64,000 bases of DNA from Rhodanobacter sp. FDAARGOS 1247 (GTDB taxonomy: Bacteria > Pseudomonadota > Gammaproteobacteria > Xanthomonadales > Rhodanobacteraceae), in the NCBI RefSeq assembly GCF_016889805.1, contig NZ_CP069535.1, forward strand, positions 992,001 to 1,056,000, given 5' to 3'. This document shows positions 34,086 through 44,793 of this stretch, in pieces (within the stretch, counting starts at the first letter, position 1; each line of letters opens with the position of its first letter). Position numbers and translations under genes: made by a program. The notes beneath the pieces were generated by a model. The model did no database searches. It worked only from the letters and a program-made list of their open reading frames with translations, and was not told where the DNA came from.

Positions 34086-34969
34086 TGACGGCCGGGCGCC
34101 GGTCGCGCCACTGGCTGCTGGCGCTGCTCCTGCTGCTGCAGACCGGGCTGTACGCGGCGGATGCCGTGCCGAAACTGGCGCGGCATGTCACCGACCTCAC
34201 CGGCACGCTGACCGCCGGCCAGGTCGACCAGCTCGACGCGCAGCTGGAGGCGCTGGAGAAAGCCAAGGGCGCCCAGCTGGTGGTGCTGATGGTCGGCAGC
34301 ACCGGCGACCAGGACATCGAGGGCTACTCGCTGGCCGTGGCCGAGGCCAACGGGATCGGCCGCAAGGGCACCGATGACGGCGTGCTGCTGCTGATCGCCA
34401 AGCACGATCGCAGCGTGCGCATCGAAGTGGGCTACGGCCTCGAGGGCGCGATCCCGGACGCGGCGACGGCGCGGATCATCCGCGAATACATCGCGCCGAA
34501 ATTCCGCGGCAACGATTATTTCGGCGGCATCAGCGACGCGGTCGGCGCGCTGACCCAGCTGATCGACGGCGAACCGCTGCCGCCGCCGGTCCGCGGTTCG
34601 CCCGCGGGCGAACATGGCGGCCTCGACCTGCAGACCGGCTTGATGATCGCCGTGTTCGCGGCACTGTTCCTGCGCGGGATTTTCGGACGCGCGCCGGCAT
34701 GGCTGCGTGCGTCGCTGGGTGCGCTGGCGATCGGCGGCCTGCTGTGGCTGCTGATCTCGATGGGGGCCGGCCTGATCGGCGCGCTGATCGGTGGTGTCCT
34801 GATGCTGCTACCCGCCGGCGCCGGCCGTTCGATCGGCGGTGGCGGTTGGGGCGGCCTTGGTGGCGGCGGAGGCTGGGGCGGGGGACGCTCCGGTGGCGGT
34901 TTTGGCGGTGGCGGCTTCAGCGGTGGCGGCGGCAGCTTCGGCGGCGGCGGTTCTTCGGGGAGCTGGTGA
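34085..34969 (+). CDS. TPM-domain membrane protein (YgcG type)
   Basis: 294 aa. Signal peptide or N-terminal anchor (LLALLLLLQTGLYAAD), TPM domain in residues 30-170 (VTDLTGTLTAGQVDQLDAQL, SVRIEVGYGLEGAIPDA), two membrane segments (about 185-235) and a Gly/Ser-rich C-terminal tail ending GGSSGSW, typical of YgcG-like proteins. TPM domains are found in photosystem II repair proteins and bacterial envelope proteins. Middle gene of the trio; start overlaps the lemA stop, stop overlaps the next start. Confidence 0.9.
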   Translation: MTAGRRSRHWLLALLLLLQTGLYAADAVPKLARHVTDLTGTLTAGQVDQLDAQLEALEKAKGAQLVVLMVGSTGDQDIEGYSLAVAEANGIGRKGTDDGVLLLIAKHDRSVRIEVGYGLEGAIPDAATARIIREYIAPKFRGNDYFGGISDAVGALTQLIDGEPLPPPVRGSPAGEHGGLDLQTGLMIAVFAALFLRGIFGRAPAWLRASLGALAIGGLLWLLISMGAGLIGALIGGVLMLLPAGAGRSIGGGGWGGLGGGGGWGGGRSGGGFGGGGFSGGGGSFGGGGSSGSW

Positions 34970-35472
34970 TGGAGCGCATGCGACGGCTGTGGGTGAATCT
35001 GTTCGGCGACTGGTTTCGCCTGTCGCGCCGCTTTTCGCCAGCCTTGCTGGACGAGATGGCCGCGGCGATCGCGGCGGGCGAACGCACCCACCTGGGCGAG
35101 ATCCGTTTTGCGGTCGAGTCGCGGCTGGCGCCGGCGGACGTGCTGGGCGGACTCGACGCGCCGACCCGCGCGCGGCAGCTGTTCACGCAACTGCGCGTAT
35201 GGGACACCGAACACAATTCCGGCGTGCTGCTCTACGTGCTGATGGCCGAGCATCGCATCGAGGTCGTCGCCGACCGCGGCATCGCGGCGAAGGTCCCTGC
35301 CGAAGCGTGGGGCGCGATCTGCGCGCGCATGCGCGAGTGCTATGCCGGTGGCGAGTGGCGTGCGGGCAGCCTGGCCGGCATCGCTGCGGCGAGTGCATTG
35401 CTGGAACGTCATTTCCCCGGCGACGGACGTGCCAACCCCGACGAATTGCCGGATCGCCCCGTGCTGTTGTGA
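34969..35472 (+). CDS. Cytoplasmic-type TPM-domain protein
   Basis: 167 aa from the ATG at 34969, overlapping the preceding TGA. The short helical opening (MERMRRLWVNLFGDWFRLSR) precedes a TPM domain with HLGEIRFAVESRL, RARQLFTQLRVWDTEHNSG and VLLYVLMAEHRIEVVADRG. No signal peptide or membrane anchor. Third member of the lemA/TPM operon, which ends at the strong hairpin 90 bases downstream. Confidence 0.87.
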   Translation: MERMRRLWVNLFGDWFRLSRRFSPALLDEMAAAIAAGERTHLGEIRFAVESRLAPADVLGGLDAPTRARQLFTQLRVWDTEHNSGVLLYVLMAEHRIEVVADRGIAAKVPAEAWGAICARMRECYAGGEWRAGSLAGIAAASALLERHFPGDGRANPDELPDRPVLL

Positions 35473-35553
35473 CGGGTGCGCGCGGCGGGTGTCTGCGTGG
35501 TCCACTTGTTTCGTTGACAGGCGGTGGCCTGATCTTCGGTTGCGAACGGTGCA

Positions 35554-35586
35554 CAAAAAAACGCAGCCCTTTCGGGCTGCGTTTTC
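35554..35586. terminator. Bidirectional intrinsic terminator
   Basis: A7 is followed by ACGCAGCCC (35561-35569), loop TTTC, GGGCTGCGT (35574-35582) and TTTTC. The perfect 9-bp stem flanked by A and T tracts serves the lemA operon on the plus strand and the TonB receptor gene on the minus strand. Confidence 0.92.
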
Positions 35587-35608
35587 ATTGCTTCACACCG
35601 TTGCCGGC

Positions 35609-38467
35609 TTAGAACTTCTGGTTGTAGCGCAAGTAGAAGAAACGACCGATGTCATAGGCCGGATTGTACGAGTACTGGCTGTCCGACAAGTTGGCCGGGC
35701 CGCTGTAGAACGCAGCGCCCTCGCGGTTGAACACGTTGTTCGCGCCCACCGAGAAGGTGCCCTTCCACGGAGCCGTCCAGCGTACCTGCAGGTCGTTGTA
35801 CACGATGCCGCCGACGGTACGCATCGGAGTCACGCCCACGCCCGGGGTGTAATGGTTCGGCAGGTCGCAAAGCGGACCGCCAGCCTTGTCGTAAGCGCAG
35901 GCTTCCTTCAGGTTGGAATAGGCGCGAACGCCCCAGTTCACGCCGAAGTTGCCCAGGCTCCAGTCCAGGTTGGCATTGGTGCGGTTGCGCCAGATGGAGT
36001 AGTTGCCCGCATTGAACTCGGTCGGCGCACCGGAACCGGCATTCGAGTTGTACTTGACCAGGTAGTTCGAATCCAGATGGACCACGAACTGGCCGATGCT
36101 GAACTTCGGCAGGCGGTAGTTCAACGTGAAGTCGTAGCCTTCCGTTTCCAGCCAGCCCTTGTTGGCCAGCGTGTGCGAAAGGTTGACGACCTGGCCGTCG
36201 GCGTCGCGCTGGAACAGGCCGCAAGAGGCCGCGACGCCACGCAGGTAGCAGTCATCCAGCACGTTGTCGGAGCTGACGGCGCTGATCAGGTTCTTGATGC
36301 GGATGTTGTACCAGTCCAGCGACAGGTCCAGACCCTGCACGAAGTGCGGGCTGTAGACCAGGCCCAGCGACTTGCTGGCCGAGGTTTCCGGCTGCAGATT
36401 CACGTTGGAGCCCGACAGGAACGGCGTGGTCGACTGCGCACCCGGACCGTCGACCGGCTTGCCGGCGGCGTCGGTCTGGTGGAAGTTCGCACCCAGGCCA
36501 GCAGCGGCACAGTTGGCTGCCACGGCGGGGTTGGTGCTGGCCGAGCCGAAGGTGACGTCGCACGGATCGGTGTAGTTGTCGAACGTCTGGGACTGGCCGC
36601 CGTACAGATCGTTGATCGTCGGTGCGCGGAAGCCTTCGGCGTAGCTGCCGCGAACCAGCAGGTCGTTGACGGGTTTCCAGGTCAGGCCGAACTTGCTGTT
36701 GGTGGTGCTGCCGAAGTTGCTGTAACGCGAGTAACGGCTGGCGATGTCGACCGACAACTGCCTGGCGAACGCCATGTCGGCCAGCAGCGGGATGTTCAAC
36801 TCCGCGTAGATTTCCTTGGTGTTGTAGCTGCCCGACGACGGGTCAGCGGCCAGGTCGGTGGAGTTGCCAGTCTGGGAATAGCCGTCCGGCCTCTGGTAAC
36901 CCGACTCGCGGCGATATTCCGCACCGGCAGCGAACTGCATCGTGCCGGCCGGCAGCTGCACCAGGTCACCGCTGATGTTGGCGGTGAAACCGGTGGTCTT
37001 GGAGCCATAGGTGCCGTTGGTCGGGCGACCGATGTAGTCCAGCATGTCACGGGTCCAGCCGCCGTCGCCGGCGAGGGCGTTCAGCGGCGTGCAGCCGGTG
37101 ATGACGGCACCCGGGGTGCCGCACTTGACCACGCCGTCGGTGTCCTTGAACGACGGTCCCAGTGCCTGCTGCATCTTCACCAGGTCGTAGTTGCCGGTGC
37201 CGAAGATATGGCCGGTGTTCTTGTTGATGAAGGCACTGACGTCCCAGGTGAAATAGTGCTCGCCTGCGCTGAATGCACCGTCGATGCCGCCACCCAGTCG
37301 ATAGGTCTTGACCGTGTTCTTGGTGAGGCGCGGGTTCTCCGTGCCGCGACGCAGGAACTCGACGTCCTGCGGAGTCGCATAACCGCTCTGCACGCCCAGC
37401 GGGTTGTAGTAGCTGTTCTTGTCCAGCACCAGGCCGGTGGTGGCGGTACCGACCGGGTAGCCGGCAACCTGGATGTTCGCCGTGCGCTCGTTGTAGAGCG
37501 CGTCGCCATGCAGGTTCAGGTTGTCGCCGAACTTGTAGGCGGCCTTGGCGAAGATCGACTTACGCTTGCTGCCGCTGGCCAGCATCATCTGCTGGTCGGC
37601 GTTGTAGTTGTCGGCGGCGCCAAGGTAGCTGTGATAGTCGCTGAACTTGGTGGGGTCGCCGCCTTCGTTGAGCTTGTAGGCGTCGCCGCCGGGACCGTTG
37701 CTGATCAGGCCGCCCGGGCCGAAGGACGAAAGACCTTCGGTGGGGTGCAGCACGCCCTTCGGATACAGCGCGTAGTCGCGATCGCGCGCCCACACCGGAT
37801 CGGTCTCGGCATAGGTGCCGCCAACCATGAACGAGGCATTGCCCACCGACTTGCCGGCAGTGAAATCGTATTGCTGGTTGGTGCCGTCACCCTGGCCGTT
37901 CTTGCCGAAGTAGACGTTCGCTTCGGCACCGTTGTAGTCGGTACGGGTGATGATATTGACCACGCCGGCGATCGCGTCGGAGCCGTAGATGGCCGAGGCG
38001 CCGTCCTTCAGGACTTCGATGCGCTCGATGATCGAGGACGGAATCGTGTCCAGATCGGTGAAGCCATCGGTGTTGGTGCCCCAGCGACGACCGTCCACCA
38101 GCACCAGCGTGCGGGACAAGCCCAGGCTGCGCAGATCGACATAGGAACCGCCGGCGTAATCGTTGGAGACCAGCACGGTGGACTTGTTGACGCCAGCCGA
38201 GCCGGCATTCGTCATGTGCGACAGGATGTCGCCGACCGTCACGTAGCCCTGCTTCTGGATTTCGGCGCGGTCGAGGGTGAACAACGGCTGGGCGGTTTCC
38301 ATGTCCACGCTGCGAATGCGCGAACCGGTAACCGTGACCGTCTCAAGCTGCTTGGCCTGATCGGTGTTGCCCTGGGTGGTGGAGGAGGTGTCCTGCGCGA
38401 AAACTGTCCACGTAGGCAGAGTCAGGGCTGTCGCAATGGCGACAGCCAACAAGGTCTTCTGTTTCAT
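35609..38467 (-). CDS. Large TonB-dependent receptor
   Basis: 952 aa from the ATG at 38467. Signal peptide (residues 1-24, ending VFAQDT), then [12 protein letters not shown], the usual opening in Xanthomonadales receptors, a plug with [30 protein letters not shown] and [18 protein letters not shown], and a long barrel ending [11 protein letters not shown] with the terminal aromatic. The large size and Oar/FyuA-like plug suggest transport of complex carbohydrate, peptide or siderophore; an S9 peptidase gene upstream on the same strand would fit peptide use. Substrate not readable from sequence. Confidence 0.92.
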   Translation of the reverse strand: MKQKTLLAVAIATALTLPTWTVFAQDTSSTTQGNTDQAKQLETVTVTGSRIRSVDMETAQPLFTLDRAEIQKQGYVTVGDILSHMTNAGSAGVNKSTVLVSNDYAGGSYVDLRSLGLSRTLVLVDGRRWGTNTDGFTDLDTIPSSIIERIEVLKDGASAIYGSDAIAGVVNIITRTDYNGAEANVYFGKNGQGDGTNQQYDFTAGKSVGNASFMVGGTYAETDPVWARDRDYALYPKGVLHPTEGLSSFGPGGLISNGPGGDAYKLNEGGDPTKFSDYHSYLGAADNYNADQQMMLASGSKRKSIFAKAAYKFGDNLNLHGDALYNERTANIQVAGYPVGTATTGLVLDKNSYYNPLGVQSGYATPQDVEFLRRGTENPRLTKNTVKTYRLGGGIDGAFSAGEHYFTWDVSAFINKNTGHIFGTGNYDLVKMQQALGPSFKDTDGVVKCGTPGAVITGCTPLNALAGDGGWTRDMLDYIGRPTNGTYGSKTTGFTANISGDLVQLPAGTMQFAAGAEYRRESGYQRPDGYSQTGNSTDLAADPSSGSYNTKEIYAELNIPLLADMAFARQLSVDIASRYSRYSNFGSTTNSKFGLTWKPVNDLLVRGSYAEGFRAPTINDLYGGQSQTFDNYTDPCDVTFGSASTNPAVAANCAAAGLGANFHQTDAAGKPVDGPGAQSTTPFLSGSNVNLQPETSASKSLGLVYSPHFVQGLDLSLDWYNIRIKNLISAVSSDNVLDDCYLRGVAASCGLFQRDADGQVVNLSHTLANKGWLETEGYDFTLNYRLPKFSIGQFVVHLDSNYLVKYNSNAGSGAPTEFNAGNYSIWRNRTNANLDWSLGNFGVNWGVRAYSNLKEACAYDKAGGPLCDLPNHYTPGVGVTPMRTVGGIVYNDLQVRWTAPWKGTFSVGANNVFNREGAAFYSGPANLSDSQYSYNPAYDIGRFFYLRYNQKF

Positions 38468-39013
38468 TTTTAGGGTAAAACTCCGAACAAAAACGACCGG
38501 TGACCAGCTGCAAGGCTGGTCATTCGGGGTACTCGAGACAGCGCGTCTCACCTGGGGAAGGGTTACGCGCCACGGCATCGTCGTGCGTGGGGAAGGACGA
38601 TGTAATGCCGACGTTAAGTCAAAACGCAGCCAAACTGCAAGAACATGTGGCGTGAAGCCTCGGCATGGGTTTTCGGCTCATGAAAGTGCTGGCGATGCAA
38701 GAAAAAAATGCGTCGCCGCGACATTGTTCGTCGCCGCGGCGGGTTTGCCGTGTCGCAAGAAATTGAAGGGGACGGGCGTTAGCGGCCGGCGCATCAACGC
38801 CGCGGCCCTTTGCCTGATCAGCGCGGGTTTGCACTTGAACGCATTGCATGCGCGAAAGCGGCGAAACGGATGTGGCACGATCGCGGGTCGCGCGCGAAGT
38901 GAGCGTCGGCTCCGCACGATCGCCCACTCATCTGTTCGCCCGAGTCCGCAGAATCATGCTGCCGAAGGTCCGTCGCCGGATGCTTCGGCAGGTGGCCCTG
39001 TCCTGGCCCTGAC
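38468..39013. other. 546-base gap upstream of the TonB receptor
   Basis: No supported gene. It holds the receptor's 5' region, with a perfect hairpin TGACCAGC-TGCAAG-GCTGGTCA at 38501-38522 about 35 bases before the start, which could act as a leader structure. TTGACT occurs on the minus strand near 38615-38620 as a possible -35 box, but no convincing -10 partner was found. Confidence 0.5.
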
Positions 39014-40963
39014 TTATCGTCCGGATGGCGCTCCGGGACCGATGTTCTTTTCCAGGAAGGCCTGCAACGTGTTGTAGAACTCGACGTTGTTCTTCTCGGT
39101 ATAGAACCCGTGGCCTTCGCCGGGCTTGCTCAGCCATTCGTACGGCTTGTGGGCGGCATCGAGCGCGGCGCGCATGGCCTTGGCCTGGGCAAAGGGCGCC
39201 CGCTGGTCGGCCTCGCCGTGAACGAGCAACACCGGTGCGCTGATCTTGTCGGCCAACTGAGCGGGCGAGTTCGCGTCGAGGTCGGCATCGTTCTTGCCGA
39301 TGACGGTCGTCAGGTAGCTGATGCCGGACTTGCGTTCGCGGATGTCTCCCTTCTTGTACATCATCTTCAGGTCGTAGATGCCGGCGTAACCGACAGCGCA
39401 CTTGAACAGGCCCGGTGCCCGGATGGTGGTCATCATGGCGGAATAGCCTCCGAAGCTGCCGCCATAGACGCAGACGCGTTTGGCGTCGGCGTAACCTTTC
39501 TCGATGGCCCACTTCACGCCGTCAATCAGGTCCTGCTGGACGCGGGTTCCCCATTTCAGGTACGCGGCTTCCTCGAAGTCGGCGCCACGGCCACTGGACC
39601 CGCGATAGTTCACCTGGAGCACGAGGTACCCGCGGTTGGCCAGGAACTGGGCGTCGTTGTCGTAGAACCAGTCGTCCTGTACGCCGATGGGCCCGCCATG
39701 GGGCAGCAAGACCATCGGCAGGTTCGTTTCAGGCCGGCCCTTGGGCAGGGTCAGGATAGCTTCCAGCTCCGTGCCGTCGCTTGCCTTGAATCGCAGCGGC
39801 CGGCGTTCTGCCATGTCTTTCGGGTTGATCCACGGTGCCGTGGCAAACAGCTTGATGACTTGATAGTTGTGCGTGTCGATCAGGAAATACGTGCCCGGAT
39901 CGCGGTCGCTGTCGACGGAGAACAGCAGCTTGCTGCCGTCCTCGCTGAAATTGATGAAGTGTACATAGCTGCCGGGAAACTTCATGCTCAACGCGCGATG
40001 CAGTTTGGCAGTCGGCGCGTTCATGTCGATGTAACTGAACTCCGGCTTGCCGGTGGCCGGCACGGTGGCGAACGGCGCGTATGGCCAGGCCGTCCACTCG
40101 ATGATGCCGACGCTGGAGAAATCGTCGCTGGACAGCACCTTGCGTGACGCGCCATTTTCGTCCTGTTCGACCAGCGAGGTCGGGCCGCCGCCAATGGCAT
40201 AGCGGGCATAAATGCGCTGCTGGTCGGGTGAAAAGTGGATGGGAACAAAACTTCCGCCAACCTGGGCCGAGGTCATCTTTGTCCAGCCGCCGGGCTGCTG
40301 GTGATACACCACGTAGTCCCAGTTGTCGTTGCGACCATACGCGTAATGCGCCTTGCCATCGACGCCGACCATGAAGCTCATGTCGGCGACGCGAATGTCC
40401 CCGATCAGGTGCTTGCTGCCCTTGTCGGCATTGACGTCGTAAAGCGAACTGGTGTTCTTGCTGTCCCAACTCTGCGCGGCCATGTAGAAGTGCCCGTTGG
40501 CAGGCATCGGCAGACCGTCGACCGAGCCCCAGCCCGTGGTGCGCGAACCCATCTGGCTCTGGTAACCGTACAGATAGTCCTGGCGTTTGCCGTCGATGTC
40601 CGTGGCAATCACCTCGCCCGTCGCCATGGGTTTGTCGATCGAGCCGAACTGCTTGGCTTTTTCCACCACCAGTCGGGTGTCGCTTACCCAGGTGATGCCG
40701 GCCGGGCGCTCATACTTCGGCAGGCGCAGCATGCTGATCGGCTGCTTGGTATCGTTCACGCTATAGATGACCAGCGCATACGAGTCGCCGCTGGCGTCGG
40801 CCATGCTGACGGCAAGATGTTGCCCGTTCGGCGACAGTGTCGGCATGGACAGTTGCGCATGACGCGCGAAGGCCTCGACCGGGATCAGGTCGGTAGCCGC
40901 AACCGCGGCGGGCAACAGCAGACAGACAGCAGACAGCACGGTCCGCGCAAGGCAACGAGACAT
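39014..40963 (-). CDS. Exported S9 family (prolyl oligopeptidase-type) peptidase
   Basis: 649 aa from the ATG at 40963, preceded by GGGGAGA at 8 bases. Signal peptide (residues 1-23, ending AAVAAT). Beta-propeller domain (about 30-390) and an alpha/beta hydrolase domain with catalytic Ser503 in GGSFGGYSAM, Asp in HGEADQRAPF and His in EGHGFY. It resembles dipeptidyl/acyl-aminoacyl peptidases that trim short peptides, here in the periplasm. Upstream of, and on the same strand as, the large TonB receptor, though 546 bases apart. Confidence 0.93.
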   Translation of the reverse strand: MSRCLARTVLSAVCLLLPAAVAATDLIPVEAFARHAQLSMPTLSPNGQHLAVSMADASGDSYALVIYSVNDTKQPISMLRLPKYERPAGITWVSDTRLVVEKAKQFGSIDKPMATGEVIATDIDGKRQDYLYGYQSQMGSRTTGWGSVDGLPMPANGHFYMAAQSWDSKNTSSLYDVNADKGSKHLIGDIRVADMSFMVGVDGKAHYAYGRNDNWDYVVYHQQPGGWTKMTSAQVGGSFVPIHFSPDQQRIYARYAIGGGPTSLVEQDENGASRKVLSSDDFSSVGIIEWTAWPYAPFATVPATGKPEFSYIDMNAPTAKLHRALSMKFPGSYVHFINFSEDGSKLLFSVDSDRDPGTYFLIDTHNYQVIKLFATAPWINPKDMAERRPLRFKASDGTELEAILTLPKGRPETNLPMVLLPHGGPIGVQDDWFYDNDAQFLANRGYLVLQVNYRGSSGRGADFEEAAYLKWGTRVQQDLIDGVKWAIEKGYADAKRVCVYGGSFGGYSAMMTTIRAPGLFKCAVGYAGIYDLKMMYKKGDIRERKSGISYLTTVIGKNDADLDANSPAQLADKISAPVLLVHGEADQRAPFAQAKAMRAALDAAHKPYEWLSKPGEGHGFYTEKNNVEFYNTLQAFLEKNIGPGAPSGR

Positions 40964-41304
40964 CGGTTTTCTCCCCTGTGGCTCCGTGGAACAAATTCGA
41001 CCGTCCGGAGCGAGACGGTAAAGTCGTTGTGCCCCCTTTTCGGCGGCGTTTGACGGCATGACTCGTCCAGACTCCCCAGTACGGACGATGACACGGCGAT
41101 TCTAGTTCTTGAGGAAGCCCGGGCGAAAGCCTTGGACGGGATGGGAGGACTCGCCAGCTCGAGAGTCCCTGCCCGCAGGGGCATGTCCGACCTCTCCGGC
41201 GCTGCCTCCCGCCATCTGGCCAAAGGCGGGCAGGGACAGGAGTGGCGGAAGCCGTCTGCCACGTTGTACCGCTACACTTGGTCTTTGCTCGCCGCCCGGT
41301 CGCC
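40964..41304. other. 341-base gap between divergent genes
   Basis: No supported gene. It lies between the divergently transcribed S9 peptidase and lgt and should contain both promoters. A TACACT just before position 41280 is a possible lgt -10 box. No repeat or RNA gene is recognised. Confidence 0.45.
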
Positions 41305-42123
41305 ATGTCCCAGCCCTACATCGTCGATATCAATCCCGTCGCGTTTCATCTCGGCCCGGTGCAGGTGCACTGGTATGGCCTGATGTATCTGCTGGGCTTC
41401 TTTTTCGTGGCCGTGCTGGGCGAGTACCGGCGCCGGCGCGGACGGCTTCCGGTCACCCGCGATGCGCTGGGGGATCTGCTGTTCTACGGCATGCTCGGCG
41501 TGATCGCGGGCGGGCGCATCTGGTACATGCTGTTCTATGCCGACATCGACTGGATCTGGACCTCACCGCTGACCCTGTTCAAGGTGTGGGACGGCGGGAT
41601 GAGCTTCCACGGCGGCCTGCTCGGCGTGCTGGCGGCGGGCTGGTGGTGGTCGCGGCGGCAGAAGCTGCACTTCTTCGACACCATCGATTTCGTGGCGCCG
41701 CTGGTGCCGATCGGGCTGGGGCTGGGTCGGCTGGGCAACTTCATCAATGGCGAGCTGTGGGGCAAGCCGAGCGACGTGTCGTGGGCGATGATCTTTCCCC
41801 AGGCGCCGGACCGGCTGCCGCGGCATCCCTCGCAGTTGTACGAGATGCTGCTGGAAGGCCTGGTGATGTTCGTGGTGCTGTGGCTGGTCTCGCTGAAGCC
41901 GCGGCCGCGCTACCTGGTGTCGGGCCTGTTCGCGCTGCTGTACGGCTGCTTCCGCTTCGCGGTGGAATTCGTGCGCGTGCCCGACGCGCAACTGGGCTAC
42001 CTGTTCGGCACGTCGTGGGTGACGATGGGGCAGATGCAGTCGCTCCCGTTGATCGCGATCGGGCTGGTGCTGATCGCGATGTCGCGCCGGGCGCCGACGC
42101 TGCCGCTGGCTTCCGCTCCGTAG
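41305..42123 (+). CDS. lgt: Prolipoprotein diacylglyceryl transferase Lgt
   Basis: 272 aa from the ATG at 41305 ([14 protein letters not shown], the normal Lgt opening). Seven membrane segments; [12 protein letters not shown] with the essential His, and the signature [16 protein letters not shown]. It transfers diacylglycerol from phosphatidylglycerol to the Cys of lipoproteins at the inner membrane, for instance LemA in this window. The TAG stop is shared with the GTAG head of a REP element. Confidence 0.95.
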   Translation: MSQPYIVDINPVAFHLGPVQVHWYGLMYLLGFFFVAVLGEYRRRRGRLPVTRDALGDLLFYGMLGVIAGGRIWYMLFYADIDWIWTSPLTLFKVWDGGMSFHGGLLGVLAAGWWWSRRQKLHFFDTIDFVAPLVPIGLGLGRLGNFINGELWGKPSDVSWAMIFPQAPDRLPRHPSQLYEMLLEGLVMFVVLWLVSLKPRPRYLVSGLFALLYGCFRFAVEFVRVPDAQLGYLFGTSWVTMGQMQSLPLIAIGLVLIAMSRRAPTLPLASAP

Positions 42124-42140
42124 GGCGGGCTCCGCCCGCC
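42120..42140 (+). repeat. GTAG-headed REP hairpin (family A) containing the lgt stop
   Basis: GTAG, GGCGGGC, TCC, GCCCGCC. The TAG of the head is the lgt stop codon. Confidence 0.85.
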
Positions 42141-42174
42141 ATTCCTGTTTCGGCATGTGGCGAAGATCAAGCGC

Positions 42175-42213
42175 GACCCCACCGCAGCCCTCCCCTGCAA
42201 GCAGGGGAGGGAG
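42175..42213. repeat. Family-B hairpin repeat
   Basis: GACCCCACCGCAGCCC, then CCCTCCCCTGC-AA-GCAGGGGAGGG (perfect stem). Flanked upstream by GATCAAG, which is also next to the copies at 26647 and 51039. Confidence 0.85.
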
Positions 42214-42252
42214 CGGAGGCTATGGGAGTGCCGGCCCTGAGAGTCTTTCGGC

Positions 42253-43266
42253 TCAGAAATTCCGGTCGCCACCCAGGATGTCGCCCAGCCCGCCGAGGAT
42301 CGATCCCTCGCCGCGACGCTGGCCACCGCCCTGCGGCGCCGCGGCCAGCATGCGGCCGGCCATGCGCGAGAACGGCAGCGATTGCAGCCACACCGTGCCC
42401 GGTCCGGTGAGCGTGGCGAGGAACACGCCTTCACCGCCGAACAGCATGCTCTTGATGCCACCGACCGGCTTGACGTCCATGTTCACCGTGTCGTGGAAGG
42501 CGACCACGCAGCCGGTATCCACGTCGAGCCGTTCGCCGGCCTTCAGCTCGCGCTGCACCACGGTGCCGCCGGCGTGCACGAACACCCAGCCGTCGCCTTC
42601 GAGCTTCTGCATGATGAAGCCCTCGCCGCCGAACAGGCCGGTCAGGATCTTGCGCTGGAAGAAGATGCCCAGCTGCACGCCGCGGGCGCCGGCCAGGAAC
42701 GCATCCTTCTGGCAGATCAGCCGGCCGCCGTGGTCGGACAGCTTCATCGCCATCACCGTGCCGGGGTAGGGCGCGGCGAACGCGACCTTCGCCTTGCCCT
42801 GGCCGGTGTGCGTGAACACGGTGGTGAACAGGCTTTCGCCGGTGATCACCCGCTTGCCGGCGGACATCAGCTTGTCCATCAGGCCGCCACCGCTCTGGCC
42901 GCCGCTGGAGCCGTCGCCGAACACGGTGTCCATCTGCACGGCGGCTTCCTTGTACATCAGCGCGCCGGCCTCGGCGATCGCGCTTTCGCCCGGGTCAAGC
43001 TCGATCTCGACGAACTGCATGTCGGTGCCGACGATGCGGTAGTCGATCTCGTCGGCGCGGCCGCCGCCCATCGACGCCGGCATCGGCGGTGGCGCCAGCG
43101 GCGTGCCGCCCAGCTCGGCCACGCTGCGGATCGGCTTCCATTCGGTGAAGCCTTCGCTCCAGCAATAGCCGTCGGGCTGTCGCCGGGCCTGTTCCCGCGC
43201 TGCGGCGTCATCGAGCGGGCCGATCCGGTCGGTGTTCTTGCCGTAGCTGAAAAACCACTGGGCCAT
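42253..43266 (-). CDS. AIM24/TIGR00266-family protein with N-terminal GYF_2-like domain
   Basis: 337 aa. Residues 1-50 (WFFSYGKNTDRIGPLDDA, WSEGFTEWKPI) resemble the GYF_2 domain. Residues 75-310 are the TIGR00266/AIM24 beta-sandwich: QFVEIELDPGESAIAEAGAL, GESLFTTVFTHTGQG, LFGGEGFIMQKLEGDGWVF and FGGEGVFLATLTGPGTVWLQS. The C terminus is Gly-rich. The biochemical role of this family in bacteria is not known. Monocistronic, between repeat elements and divergent thyA. Confidence 0.9.
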   Translation of the reverse strand: MAQWFFSYGKNTDRIGPLDDAAAREQARRQPDGYCWSEGFTEWKPIRSVAELGGTPLAPPPMPASMGGGRADEIDYRIVGTDMQFVEIELDPGESAIAEAGALMYKEAAVQMDTVFGDGSSGGQSGGGLMDKLMSAGKRVITGESLFTTVFTHTGQGKAKVAFAAPYPGTVMAMKLSDHGGRLICQKDAFLAGARGVQLGIFFQRKILTGLFGGEGFIMQKLEGDGWVFVHAGGTVVQRELKAGERLDVDTGCVVAFHDTVNMDVKPVGGIKSMLFGGEGVFLATLTGPGTVWLQSLPFSRMAGRMLAAAPQGGGQRRGEGSILGGLGDILGGDRNF

Positions 43267-43347
43267 GTTCGGTCTCCTTGCTGGAAAAGCCCGAGTCTAT
43301 GTCGTGCCAGCGCGCGGCGGCAGTGACCGTTGTCATGCCCCTCGGGC

Positions 43348-43359
43348 TAGAATCGGCGG
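43348..43359 (+). promoter_or_regulatory. Candidate -10 element for leaderless thyA transcript
   Basis: TAGAAT ends 6 bases before the thyA ATG. GCTAGAATCGGCGGATGCGC differs at only one base from the sequence in front of nudE. No clear -35 box. Confidence 0.5.
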
Positions 43360-44154
43360 ATGCGCGCTTACCTCGACCTGCTTCGCCACGTCCTCGACCA
43401 TGGCACCGAAAAGACCGACCGCACCGGCACCGGCACGCGCAGCGTGTTCGGCTGGCAGATGCGCTTCGATCTCAACCGGGGCTTCCCGCTGGTCACCACC
43501 AAGAAGCTGCATCTGAAGTCGATCGTGCACGAGCTGATCTGGTTCCTGCGCGGCGACACCAACATCGGCTACCTGAAAGAACATGGCGTGCGGATCTGGG
43601 ACGAGTGGGCCGACGAAAACGGCGACCTCGGTCCGGTTTACGGCGAGCAGTGGCGCGCCTGGCGCACCGCCGACGGTGGCGTGGTCGACCAGATCGCCTG
43701 GGTGATCGACGAGATCGGGCGCAACCCCGATTCGCGGCGACTCATCGTCAATGCCTGGAACGTGGGCGAACTGCCGAAGATGGCGCTGCTGCCGTGTCAC
43801 ACGATGTTCCAGTTCTACGTGGCGGACGGAAAGCTCAGCTGCCAGCTGTACCAGCGCTCGGGCGACATCTTCCTGGGCGTGCCGTTCAACATCGCCAGCT
43901 ACGCGCTGCTGACCCACATGGTGGCGCAGGTCTGCGGGCTGGGCGTGGGTGATTTCGTGCACACGCTGGGTGACGCCCATCTGTACAACAACCATCTGGA
44001 ACAGGCGCGGCTGCAGCTGAGCCGCGACGAGCTGCCGTTGCCGCAGCTGAAGCTCGATCCGACGGTGCGCTCGATCTTCGATTTCCGCTACGAGGACGTC
44101 ACCATCGAAGGCTACCGGTCGCACCCGGCGATCAAGGCCGCGGTCGCGGTCTAG
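43360..44154 (+). CDS. thyA: Thymidylate synthase
   Basis: 264 aa, exactly the E. coli length. [14 protein letters not shown], the catalytic [11 protein letters not shown] with Cys146, [19 protein letters not shown], and the C-terminal ending AAVAV rather than the usual PVAI. It converts dUMP to dTMP using methylene-THF, which the DHFR encoded 145 bases downstream regenerates. The transcript may be leaderless. Confidence 0.96.
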   Translation: MRAYLDLLRHVLDHGTEKTDRTGTGTRSVFGWQMRFDLNRGFPLVTTKKLHLKSIVHELIWFLRGDTNIGYLKEHGVRIWDEWADENGDLGPVYGEQWRAWRTADGGVVDQIAWVIDEIGRNPDSRRLIVNAWNVGELPKMALLPCHTMFQFYVADGKLSCQLYQRSGDIFLGVPFNIASYALLTHMVAQVCGLGVGDFVHTLGDAHLYNNHLEQARLQLSRDELPLPQLKLDPTVRSIFDFRYEDVTIEGYRSHPAIKAAVAV

Positions 44155-44299
44155 GCCTGCGGCTGGAGCCTGCCGAGGCCGGCCGGGAAGGGTGGAATGT
44201 CGTCGCAGCCCTGGCGCGGCCTGTTAATATCCAGAGCGATTCGGCGGCATCTTCCCCGGTGCCGGTCGCCCCCATGAACCAGCCTTACAAGGATTCGCC

Positions 44300-44788
44300 A
44301 TGGCCATCTCGCTGATTGCTGCACTCGACGAAAACTTCGCGATCGGCCGCAAGGGACAGCTACCCTGGCACCTGCCCGATGACCTGCGCTGGTTCAAGCA
44401 GCTGACCACCGGCAAGAACGTGTTGATGGGTTACAACACGGCGTTGTCGATCGGCCGCGCGTTGCCGGACCGGGTCAACCTGGTGCTCAGCCGTCGCCAC
44501 GAGGCGCCGTATCCGGGACAGATCACCGTGCGCTCCATCGAAGAGGCGCAGGCGCGCTGCGACAACACCGGGCTGATGGTGATCGGCGGCGGCATGGTGT
44601 TTCGCGAGGCATTGCAGCGCGCGCGCCGCATGTATCTCACCTGGGTCGGCGCCGCCGTCGACGGCGCCGACACGTTCTTCCCGGGCGTGCATTTCAGCGA
44701 GTGGACCGAGGTGTCGCGCGTACACCACAAGGCCGATGCGGACCATGCCTACGATTTCGACATGGTCGAGTACCTGCGCAACAACTGA
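44300..44788 (+). CDS. folA: Dihydrofolate reductase
   Basis: 162 aa. ISLIAALDENFAIGRKGQLPWHLPDDLRWFK with the Trp-Pro-Asp substrate loop and active-site Asp, GKNVLMGYNTALSIGRALP, and a C-terminal TFFPGV...EVSRVHHKADADHAYDF. An AAGGA ribosome-binding site precedes the ATG. It reduces DHF to THF after thymidylate synthesis. Downstream of thyA on the same strand, and followed by the Nudix/TenI fusion 5 bases later. Confidence 0.95.
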   Translation: MAISLIAALDENFAIGRKGQLPWHLPDDLRWFKQLTTGKNVLMGYNTALSIGRALPDRVNLVLSRRHEAPYPGQITVRSIEEAQARCDNTGLMVIGGGMVFREALQRARRMYLTWVGAAVDGADTFFPGVHFSEWTEVSRVHHKADADHAYDFDMVEYLRNN

Positions 44789-44793
44789 CGACC

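Noticed and set aside
35342..38473. 1043-codon plus-strand open frame
   Set aside because: Lies antisense to the large TonB receptor and runs through a strong bidirectional terminator at 35554-35586.
38928..39512. 194-codon minus-strand frame overlapping the S9 peptidase end
   Set aside because: Out of frame with the peptidase, whose catalytic His and C terminus are encoded there; no family likeness.
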